From Prolixibacteraceae bacterium JC049 (lineage in GTDB: Bacteria; Bacteroidota; Bacteroidia; Bacteroidales; Prolixibacteraceae): a DNA stretch of 64,000 bases. The stretch is from contig SACZ01000002.1 of NCBI GenBank assembly GCA_023369685.1, positions 434,001 to 498,000 on the forward strand. Reading direction: 5' to 3'. The notes below the pieces were generated by a model. It worked only from the letters and a program-made list of their open reading frames with translations, had not been told where the DNA came from and did no database searches. This document shows positions 57,318 through 64,000 of this stretch, in pieces; positions within the stretch are counted from its first letter, which is position 1; each line of letters starts with the position of its first letter. Made by a program: the position numbers and the translations under genes.

Positions 57318-58373
57318 ATGAGCAAAAATATATTGATTACCGGCGGAGCAGGCTTTATTGGCTGTCACGTGGTGCAATTATTTGTGAATAAATATCCCGA
57401 TTACAATATCGTTAATCTGGATGCCCTTACTTATGCAGGAAATTTAGAAAATTTAAGATCCATCGAAAATGCTCCTAATTATGAATTTGTAAAAGGAGAT
57501 ATTACCAATGGTGATTTTGTTCAAGAGCTTTTCTCGAAATATCAGTTCGAAGGCGTATTACACCTGGCAGCCGAATCGCATGTGGATAGATCGATTGCTA
57601 ACCCTATGGAGTTTATCATGACTAACATTGTGGGGACAGTCAACCTATTGAATGCTGCTCGCCATACCTGGGGAGATAACCTGAAAGGCAAACGATTCTA
57701 CCATATTTCTACCGACGAGGTATATGGCTCGTTGGGAGAGACAGGATTCTTTACGGAAGAAACTGCTTACGATCCAAGAAGCCCCTATTCTGCATCGAAA
57801 GCAAGTTCTGACCACTTAGTAAGAGCTTACTGGCACACCTATAAACTACCTGTCGTTCTATCTAACTGTTCGAACAATTATGGACCGAATCAGTTCCCTG
57901 AAAAGTTAATTCCACTGGCCATTAACAATATTGAAAATAACCGACCAATTCCTATTTATGGAAAAGGGGAGAATATTCGCGATTGGTTGTTTGTCATTGA
58001 TCACGCACGTGCAATCGACACCGTTTTCCACGATGGGAAACTGGGTGAGACATACAATATTGGCGGAAACAACGAGTGGACCAACATCGATCTAATTCAC
58101 GTTTTATGCGATGTAATGGACAAGAAGCTAAACAGAGAAGAAGGTACTTCCATAAAGCTTATCACTTTTGTTAAAGATCGTGCCGGTCACGATATGCGTT
58201 ACGCTATCGATGCTACTAAGATTAAAAACGAGCTGAACTGGGAACCTTCATTGCAATTCCCTGAAGGCATCGAAAAAACAGTAGATTGGTATTTGAACAA
58301 CAAACAGTGGATGGAGAATATCACTTCTGGCTCTTATCAGGATTACTACCAAAAGCAATACGACGAACGTTAA
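57318..58373 (+). CDS. rfbB: dTDP-glucose 4,6-dehydratase RfbB
   Basis: Converts dTDP-glucose to dTDP-4-keto-6-deoxyglucose for rhamnose and other surface sugars. The 351-residue short-chain dehydrogenase has the N-terminal TGGAGFIG, HLAAESHVDRSI, the Thr-Asp-Glu (STDEVYG) catalytic part and YSASKASSDH with Tyr/Lys. These are the classic RmlB markers. rfbA, C and D are not next to it. Followed by a terminator. Confidence 0.96.
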   Translation: MSKNILITGGAGFIGCHVVQLFVNKYPDYNIVNLDALTYAGNLENLRSIENAPNYEFVKGDITNGDFVQELFSKYQFEGVLHLAAESHVDRSIANPMEFIMTNIVGTVNLLNAARHTWGDNLKGKRFYHISTDEVYGSLGETGFFTEETAYDPRSPYSASKASSDHLVRAYWHTYKLPVVLSNCSNNYGPNQFPEKLIPLAINNIENNRPIPIYGKGENIRDWLFVIDHARAIDTVFHDGKLGETYNIGGNNEWTNIDLIHVLCDVMDKKLNREEGTSIKLITFVKDRAGHDMRYAIDATKIKNELNWEPSLQFPEGIEKTVDWYLNNKQWMENITSGSYQDYYQKQYDER

Positions 58374-58392
58374 TACACATCATATTTTCGCA

Positions 58393-58425
58393 AAAATTCC
58401 CGGTTAAAACAGCCGGGATTTTTTT
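58393..58425 (+). terminator. Terminator of rfbB
   Basis: TCCCGG/CCGGGA stem and T-run, 20 bp after the stop. Confidence 0.85.
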
Positions 58426-58437
58426 GCTATATAGTAA

Positions 58438-59100
58438 CTATTGATGTCGATCGATGCACTCATTCAAATACGAGTTGAAATCGTAAAGTGCTCTGTAAGC
58501 ATTAATACTTTCCTCAATTAAATCCGGAGAAACCAACTCCTTATCAGTCATCTTCTTTGCAACAACATAATGCTTATAACGAAGCAAGTCGATGTGTTCC
58601 CAATCTTTTGGGAAACCTTTTGGTGCTGTCTTCAACTTATCTTCCGAATACAATTCAGGATAATATTTGCTAAAATTCTTATCTGAAACTAGATCGATAA
58701 ACTCCTGAGGAGACTCATAAATCTCAGAACGAATTGCTTTCAGATTAGCTGGCGGAGGACAATAAACTCCTCCTCCCATAAACGATGCATCTGGTTCGGC
58801 ATGGAAATAGTAACCTGCATAACCACTTTTTCTGCCCCCTCGTGAAATAAATGCTCCGAAGTTGGTCTTATAAGGACGTTTATCGTGAGAAAAACGCACA
58901 TCTCTGTAAATTCGGAAAACACATTTCGAAGGATCTTGCATAGGAACTGATGGATCGAAACTACGAATCTCATTGATTAAAATCTCTGTAAAAGCCAGAA
59001 ATTGGTTACGTGCATCCTGGTACTGTCCTTTGTTAGCTTGGAACCACTCCTTATTGTTATTCTTGGTTAAGTCGGTTAGAAATTGCTGAACTTTTTGCAT
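58438..59100 (-). CDS. DUF2461 family protein
   Basis: A 220-residue protein with the DUF2461 pattern: FLTDLTKNNNKEWFQANKGQY at the N-terminus, CVFRIYRDVRFSHDKRPYKTNFGAFISRGG in the middle, and GYYFHAEPDASFMGGGVY. The function of the family is not established, so none is given. I chose ATG 59100; a longer frame adds 36 residues of different composition. It is divergent from ispD, with 110 bp between them. Confidence 0.85.
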   Translation of the reverse strand: MQKVQQFLTDLTKNNNKEWFQANKGQYQDARNQFLAFTEILINEIRSFDPSVPMQDPSKCVFRIYRDVRFSHDKRPYKTNFGAFISRGGRKSGYAGYYFHAEPDASFMGGGVYCPPPANLKAIRSEIYESPQEFIDLVSDKNFSKYYPELYSEDKLKTAPKGFPKDWEHIDLLRYKHYVVAKKMTDKELVSPDLIEESINAYRALYDFNSYLNECIDRHQ

Positions 59101-59162
59101 AATGCTAAGGTTATTTGTTTCAATAAAAGTAATGATTTTTCTACTGAAATGTTCAGTATGTA

Positions 59163-59170
59163 TATCTTTG
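59163..59170 (+). promoter_or_regulatory. Possible ispD -7 box
   Basis: TATCTTTG, 40 bp before the ispD ATG, preceded by a perfect ACTGAA/TTCAGT inverted repeat (59143-59148 and 59152-59157). No clear -33 box. Confidence 0.4.
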
Positions 59171-59210
59171 TATATACTAGATTCGATCGATAAAAAATAG
59201 AAAAACAACT

Positions 59211-59894
59211 ATGGATAAAATTGCAATTATTGTTGCCGGAGGAAGAGGCTCACGAATGGGAGCAGAAATGCCCAAACAGTTTCTTAAAATCAAGGACAGG
59301 CCTATATTAATGCATACCATAGAACGATTTTTCTTTTTCGATCAATCGATAAAACTTACCGTTGTTTTACCCGAGAAACAGATCTCTCTTTGGCAAGAGC
59401 TGTGTAAAGAGTTTCAATTCGACATTGAACACGAGGTGGTTGCCGGAGGAGAAACACGCTTTCATTCAGTGAAAAATGGGTTGGCTACCATTACATCAGA
59501 GCAGCTGGTTTTAATTCACGATGGAGTTAGACCTTTGGTTAGTAAAGAGACAATTGCTCGCTGCTGCAATGAAGCAGAAAAAAGCGGAGCCGTGGTTCCT
59601 GCCATGCCTGTCAACGAATCGCTTAGAAAAGTTAAAAGCGATAGTAACAAAGCTGTCGATCGGAGTACATATGTGAATGTACAAACACCTCAGGTTTTTA
59701 AAACAAAGGTGATTACAGAAGCTTATAATCAGGAATTTAAAAACTGGTTCACCGATGATGCATCTGTGGTAGAAGCAAACGGTAATTCCATTTCAATTAC
59801 GGATGGGAATCGTGAGAATATTAAATTGACTCATCCTGGCGATTTACAGATTGCCGAACTACTACTTGCCAACATCGAAAAGAGCTTAAAATAA
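59211..59894 (+). CDS. ispD: 2-C-methyl-D-erythritol 4-phosphate cytidylyltransferase IspD
   Basis: Activates MEP to CDP-ME with CTP in the non-mevalonate isoprenoid pathway. The 227 residues have the nucleotide-binding AGGRGSRMGAEMPKQF (9-24), IHDGVRPLV and QTPQVFK signatures, typical for IspD. No other MEP-pathway gene is in the window. Confidence 0.95.
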   Translation: MDKIAIIVAGGRGSRMGAEMPKQFLKIKDRPILMHTIERFFFFDQSIKLTVVLPEKQISLWQELCKEFQFDIEHEVVAGGETRFHSVKNGLATITSEQLVLIHDGVRPLVSKETIARCCNEAEKSGAVVPAMPVNESLRKVKSDSNKAVDRSTYVNVQTPQVFKTKVITEAYNQEFKNWFTDDASVVEANGNSISITDGNRENIKLTHPGDLQIAELLLANIEKSLK

Positions 59895-59895
59895 A

Positions 59896-60004
59896 ATAAT
59901 CGGTAAACAGCCGAAATTAGTCGGTTAACGCCCCTGAAAATCTACAGGTGTATGCTTATAATGAGCACAGGGAAAGCCCGACAAAATTGGGGTATTAGCC
60001 GATT
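59896..60004 (+). ncRNA. Candidate structured RNA element after ispD
   Basis: TAATCGG (59896-59902) pairs with CCGATTA (59998-60004), closing a 109-nt stretch that holds several stems: AGCCGA/TCGGTT (59908-59925), CCTG/CAGG (59932-59947), TGCT/AGCA (59952-59966) and GGG/CCC (59969-59978). It starts two bases past the ispD stop and precedes a TetR gene by about 126 bp. I cannot match it to a known riboswitch; it may be a leader, 3' element or chance. Confidence 0.35.
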
Positions 60005-60130
60005 AAAGTTAAAACATGAAGCGATTCTAGCGTATTATTGCAACGTAAATTCGCAAAATGTTTGTTTAGTGCATGGAAACTTTGTAAACTTGATTAGTTT
60101 CCTATCTCATTAACAAAACATCTAAGTCTT

Positions 60131-60742
60131 ATGGAGAAATCGAAATATATTATTGAAAAAGCGAGTGAACTTTATTTTCAGTATGGAATTAAGTCGTTAA
60201 CAATAGACGAATTAGCGAAAGAACTGGGAGTATCTAAGAAGACCATCTACCGTTGTTTTAAAGACAAAGAAGAGATGGTTGAAAAAGCGGTTAATTACTA
60301 TTTCGATAAAAAACGTGTTGGTCACGAAAATCTGGGTGATAAAAAATCAAATGCAGTAGATAAAGTACTTCACCTTCGATCATTTATTACAATGGTTTTT
60401 CAGACTTACAACAGTAAAGTATTTTTCGATCTGAAACGACTTTATCCTCGAATTTACGACAAGCTAAACCGAGAAAAGCATAATCGTATTACAGAGATGG
60501 TAGAGCTGAACTTAACTGAAGGTCAAAAACAAGGTCTTTATCGAAAAGATTTAAGCATTGATATTGTTGCTAAGCTTCTGGCTGGAGAGTTTCTACTAAC
60601 AATTAACCCCATATACAACATTTTCAGTGTGAATGAAACATTGACCGACACACTATTTGATGAAATGTGGGATTACCATATGCATGCATTATGCACACCA
60701 AAAGGCTTGAAACATTTCAAACAATTGCAAAGAAGTAAATAG
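60131..60742 (+). CDS. TetR/AcrR-family transcription regulator
   Basis: A 203-residue repressor with an N-terminal TetR HTH (IKSLTIDELAKELGVSKKTI followed by YRCFKDKEEMV) and a helical ligand domain. It directly precedes the efflux genes, the TolC gene starting one base after its stop, so it is probably the local regulator of this efflux operon. The effector is unknown. Confidence 0.9.
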   Translation: MEKSKYIIEKASELYFQYGIKSLTIDELAKELGVSKKTIYRCFKDKEEMVEKAVNYYFDKKRVGHENLGDKKSNAVDKVLHLRSFITMVFQTYNSKVFFDLKRLYPRIYDKLNREKHNRITEMVELNLTEGQKQGLYRKDLSIDIVAKLLAGEFLLTINPIYNIFSVNETLTDTLFDEMWDYHMHALCTPKGLKHFKQLQRSK

Positions 60743-60743
60743 A

Positions 60744-62087
60744 ATGAGTAAATTAGGATTTTGGCTAGGTCTATTATTATCGATTTTATTTGTTCCGCTA
60801 ATGGCGCAGGAACAGGTTCAATCGTTTACATTAGCTGAAGCAAAAGCTTATGCGATGGAAAATTCGTATGAGTTGCGAAAAGCTTCGATAGACGTAACCA
60901 AGGCAAAAAAGGAAGTATGGGCAACCATTGCCCGAGGATTACCCCATGTTGAAGGGAAGGCGGGGTACAACAAGAATTTAAATCTACCGGTATCGCTATT
61001 ACCTGGCGAATTGGCAGGACAAGAAAAAGGAACATATATCCCAGTAAAATTTGGTCAGGACTTTAACTCCAATTTTGGTTTTTCAGTTTCTCAGTTGCTT
61101 TTCGATGGTTCATATATTGTAGGTCTTGAATCGGCTGACTTGTATGTAAGATTAGCTATTGATGCAGAAGAAAAATCTGAAATCGAGATTCGCGACTTGG
61201 TGGCTCAATCGTACTATACCGTATTGATTGCCAAGGCTAGTCTTAAAGTAATGGAAGACAACCTGAAAAATGCTCAGGATATGCTATCACAAACCAGAGC
61301 TTATTACGAAAATGGTTTACGCGAAGAGCAAGATGTTGACCAATTACTTTTACTTGAAAAAAAGGCAGAGAACGAAGTATCGAAAGCCAAACGCGAAGTA
61401 AAAGTGGCCAAAACAGTTCTGAAGTATGTAATGGGATTACCTGTGAGCAGCTCTATTGAGTTGACTGATAATTTAAATCAATTGGTAAACATTGTGCTTG
61501 TTTCGGCCGATGAGAAAGTAAAGTTCGATGCCACACAGCACATCGATTATCGCTTACAGGAGGGACAAGTTGCTTCTAAAAAGAAGCTCTTGAAGTTGGA
61601 ATATACAGCTTACTTGCCAACGCTTGAAGCTTACTACAACTGGGACAAAACGGCGCAAACAAATACAGCCAACGTATTAAAGGATCATGTGCCTTGGTTT
61701 AGCTCTTCTTCGGTAGGTGTTTCGTTGAAGATAAAGTTATTTTCATCTGCTCAGCGTATTTCTAAAATCAGACAGGCAAAGCTAAGTCTGGAACAAGAAC
61801 AAATAAAGAAAGAACAAACTTTTCAAAACCTGCAAAAAGACTATCTGACGGCTATTACTGAGTTGGAAAGTGTTATTGAAAAGTATGAAAACGACAAGGA
61901 GAATGAAGCATTAGCCAAAAAGATTCACCATAAAACACAAGTGAAATTCAACAATGGATTGGCCAATAGCATTGAGCTTTCACAAAGTGAATCGCAATTC
62001 ATTCAGGCCCACGGAACTTATGTGGCATCTTGCCTTGAGCTTCTTAGAACAAGAGTAAAATTAGATAAGATATTAAGCAAACTATAA
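60744..62087 (+). CDS. TolC-family outer membrane efflux protein
   Basis: An outer-membrane channel subunit for export through an RND pump. The 447 residues begin with a signal peptide (FWLGLLLSILFVPLMAQ) and have the two repeated helical-barrel halves of OEP proteins (AYAMENSYELRKASIDVTKA; NNGLANSIELSQSESQFI). ATG 60744 is the start; the TetR stop ends at 60742. It is followed after 33 bp by the adaptor gene. Confidence 0.92.
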   Translation: MSKLGFWLGLLLSILFVPLMAQEQVQSFTLAEAKAYAMENSYELRKASIDVTKAKKEVWATIARGLPHVEGKAGYNKNLNLPVSLLPGELAGQEKGTYIPVKFGQDFNSNFGFSVSQLLFDGSYIVGLESADLYVRLAIDAEEKSEIEIRDLVAQSYYTVLIAKASLKVMEDNLKNAQDMLSQTRAYYENGLREEQDVDQLLLLEKKAENEVSKAKREVKVAKTVLKYVMGLPVSSSIELTDNLNQLVNIVLVSADEKVKFDATQHIDYRLQEGQVASKKKLLKLEYTAYLPTLEAYYNWDKTAQTNTANVLKDHVPWFSSSSVGVSLKIKLFSSAQRISKIRQAKLSLEQEQIKKEQTFQNLQKDYLTAITELESVIEKYENDKENEALAKKIHHKTQVKFNNGLANSIELSQSESQFIQAHGTYVASCLELLRTRVKLDKILSKL

Positions 62088-62120
62088 TCCCATCTACTAC
62101 ATATAAAAAAGGAAACTGAG

Positions 62121-63245
62121 ATGAAGCAATTCGTATATATATTATTCGCATTTCTGGTTGTTGCATGTGCTAAGCCAGAGCCACAGACTAAAGCTGAGAA
62201 AGAGAAAGCTTTGGGAGAATACAAAACACAGCTTTATGAACTAAAGCAAAAAATCGCCCAACTGGAAGGGGAACTGAATAAAGAAAGTGCAGGGAAAGAA
62301 GATGTAGTAAACATCGCTGTAAAATCCCTTGAAGCTGCTCCATTTATTCATCATGTAGAAGTACCAGGAACGGTTGAAGCAGATTTGGACATCAACGTAA
62401 GTCCTGAAGCATCTGGCGAAGTTATTGAGATTAAAGTAGCAGAAGGAGAATGGGTGAAAAAAGATCAGGTAATTGCTCTTTTAAACACTGAAGCCATTGA
62501 AAGAAATATCGACGAATTGAAAATTAACCTGAAACTGGCTGAAACCACTTTCGATCGTCAGAACAAACTTTGGAAACAAAACATTGGTTCCGAGATTGAA
62601 TTTCTTCAGGCTAAAACCAGCAAAGAAGCTCTTGAGATGAAGCTAAAAGCTTTACAAGCCCAGCTGGACATGGCTATCGTTCGTTCTCCAATTGCCGGAA
62701 CTGTTGATATTATCTATCAGAAGAAAGGTCAAATTGCATCGCCTCAGGCTCCGTTTGCAAAAATTGTAAACATCAACAAGGTAAAAATCTATGCCGATCT
62801 ATCGGAAAACTATGTTACCAAAGTGCGTAAAGGCAACAATGTAACGCTAGCATTTCCTGCTTTAAACAAGCAGATCAAGGCATCTATTTTCCAGGTTGGA
62901 AATACCATCGATGCGAAGAACAGAACATTCCGTGTTCGTATGAACTTAACCAATACCGATCGTTTAATTAAGCCAAACATGATTGCTAACCTTCAATTTA
63001 GCGATTACCAAAACGACTCGGCAATAAGCATTCCTAGTTTATTAATTAAAGAAGATTTCAATGGTAAGTATGTATTCCTTGCACAGGCCAAAGGTCAAAA
63101 ATGGATTGCAGCCAAGAAATACATCAAAACAGGGATGAGTAATAACAACATTACTGAAATCACAGAAGGACTAACTGCTGGTGAGAAAATCATCTCAGAA
63201 GGTCAGAACATGGTAAGTCAGGGAACAGTTGTTGCGTTTAAATAG
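62121..63245 (+). CDS. RND efflux periplasmic adaptor (MFP), lipoprotein
   Basis: The membrane fusion subunit linking the RND pump to TolC. The 374 residues start with a lipobox (FLVVACAK), then a coiled coil (about 25-55), a biotinyl-lipoyl-like region (EASGEVIEIKVAEGEWVKKDQ), a helical hairpin (about 130-185), a beta-barrel domain and the C-terminal membrane-proximal domain. The RND gene follows 8 bp later. Confidence 0.94.
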   Translation: MKQFVYILFAFLVVACAKPEPQTKAEKEKALGEYKTQLYELKQKIAQLEGELNKESAGKEDVVNIAVKSLEAAPFIHHVEVPGTVEADLDINVSPEASGEVIEIKVAEGEWVKKDQVIALLNTEAIERNIDELKINLKLAETTFDRQNKLWKQNIGSEIEFLQAKTSKEALEMKLKALQAQLDMAIVRSPIAGTVDIIYQKKGQIASPQAPFAKIVNINKVKIYADLSENYVTKVRKGNNVTLAFPALNKQIKASIFQVGNTIDAKNRTFRVRMNLTNTDRLIKPNMIANLQFSDYQNDSAISIPSLLIKEDFNGKYVFLAQAKGQKWIAAKKYIKTGMSNNNITEITEGLTAGEKIISEGQNMVSQGTVVAFK

Positions 63246-63253
63246 AACAAAAC

Positions 63254-64000
63254 ATGGGAAAAGAGAATAAAAAGAATATTGGCCAGGAAATACAACGTAG
63301 GTTCGGACCTACGTACATGGCCTTAAAAAATAAAACCACCGTCTATATTCTTACGGTATTGCTTTCGCTATTCGGACTGTTTGCTTACCAGTCGATGCCA
63401 CGCGAACTTTACCCCGAGATTGTGGTTCCCAACATCTTAATTCAAACGGTTTATCCTGGTAACTCGCCAGTAGATATTGAGAATTTCATCACTCGTCCTA
63501 TCGAGAAAGAGCTGAAAGGCCTTAAGGGAGTGAAGAAGATGTCTTCTGCATCTTATCAGGATGTAAGTATCATCATTATTGAATTTGAAACCGATGTAGA
63601 AATTAAGCAAGCACTACAGGATACGAAAGATGAGGTGGATAAAGCCAAATCGGAGCTTCCTGGCGACTTAGAAGACGATCCGTTGGTAATGGATCTCGAT
63701 TTTGCGGAGTTCCCAATTATGACTGTCAATCTAACAGGAGAGTACAGTGTTCAGGAACTAAAACAATATGCTGAAAAACTGCAGGACGAGTTTGAAGGTC
63801 TTCGAGAGATTTCTAAAGCCGAAATTCGAGGTATCGATGAGCGTGAGATTCAGATCAATCTCGATCCATATAAAATGGCTGCTAACAAGATTGCCTATCA
63901 GGACGTAATTGAAGCCATTCAGTTCGAAAATGTAACCATGGGGGCAGGAGAATTTACCGCCAACAATATTCGACGAGTAATTCGTACTCAGGCCGATTAT
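63254..64000 (+). CDS. RND-family efflux transporter permease, 5' part
   Basis: The first 249 codons of an inner-membrane RND pump; the gene continues beyond the window. ATG 63254 opens an N-terminus with TM1 (TVYILTVLLSLFGLFAYQSMP) and the porter-domain start PRELYPEIVVPNILIQTVYP, a pattern of AcrB/HAE-1-like exporters. Later porter motifs such as DEVDKAKSELPGDLEDDP and EIQINLDPYKMAANKIAYQD are present. The operon order TetR-TolC-MFP-RND implies a drug, bile or metal efflux system; the substrate is not visible. Confidence 0.94.
   Translation, partial: MGKENKKNIGQEIQRRFGPTYMALKNKTTVYILTVLLSLFGLFAYQSMPRELYPEIVVPNILIQTVYPGNSPVDIENFITRPIEKELKGLKGVKKMSSASYQDVSIIIIEFETDVEIKQALQDTKDEVDKAKSELPGDLEDDPLVMDLDFAEFPIMTVNLTGEYSVQELKQYAEKLQDEFEGLREISKAEIRGIDEREIQINLDPYKMAANKIAYQDVIEAIQFENVTMGAGEFTANNIRRVIRTQADY

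Noticed and set aside
59920-59945. Resemblance of GTTAACGCCCCT to an integron attC site
   Set aside because: Only a partial core match, no second core in correct layout, and no integrase or cassette genes.
1-64000. CRISPR array, insertion sequence or prophage
   Set aside because: No spaced direct repeat array, transposase, integrase or phage structural gene is visible; the two tRNA-Gly copies are simple gene duplicates.

Overview
The window reads as a chromosomal, gene-dense segment of a free-living or gut/marine anaerobic Bacteroidota (Bacteroidales/Marinilabiliales-like). The grounds are: promoters of the Bacteroidota type (TTG/TTTG, a 17-23 bp spacer, TAnnTTTG) in front of tRNAs, cysS and the hipB-like gene; few Shine-Dalgarno sequences; many lipoprotein signal peptides ending in SC/GC; a paired MutA/MutB methylmalonyl-CoA mutase (succinate/propionate metabolism); and family lengths typical of that phylum. 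I see no prophage, insertion sequence or CRISPR array. Most genes are housekeeping.

Layout. 1-4.1 kb: 3' end of rpoN, mutS, then a Gly-Leu-Gly tRNA cluster. 4.2-14.1 kb: thiL (minus), then the SUF iron-sulfur assembly locus sufB-C-D-S, interrupted by an inverted hipA/hipB-type toxin-antitoxin pair, then sufE, sufT and queG (itself an Fe-S enzyme). 14.4-24.8 kb: a lipoprotein M1 peptidase, a Rieske-like lipoprotein, a minus-strand cluster (small membrane protein, mutL, two rhomboid proteases), a voltage-gated K+ channel with a C-terminal zinc ribbon, comM/yifB and a pyrophosphatase. 24.9-33.6 kb, all minus: membrane protein plus ECF sigma factor, RluB-type pseudouridine synthase, LexA-like regulator, clpX-clpP-tig, tRNA-Leu, lptB, tatC.

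33.8-47.8 kb: recQ, aminotransferase, alanine dehydrogenase, an unusual pair made of a nucleoside-phosphorylase-fold protein and a lipoprotein deaminase, metH-metF, cysS. 48.1-52.2 kb: mutA-mutB with strongly biased codons. 52.4-64 kb: metG, a secreted multidomain glycosidase-like protein, rfbB, DUF2461, ispD, and a TetR-TolC-MFP-RND efflux operon that runs off the window end.

How the genes work together: SufBCDSET build Fe-S clusters for enzymes such as QueG. MutS and MutL, 16 kb apart, form mismatch repair. MetH and MetF form the methyl cycle, and B12 also serves MutAB. Tig, ClpP and ClpX are a protein folding and turnover unit. The most unusual items are the nucleosidase-like/deaminase-lipoprotein pair (38.8-40.8 kb), the TA module nested in the SUF locus with a four-copy operator array over its promoter, and a candidate structured RNA after ispD. 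No wholly new system can be proven from sequence alone.
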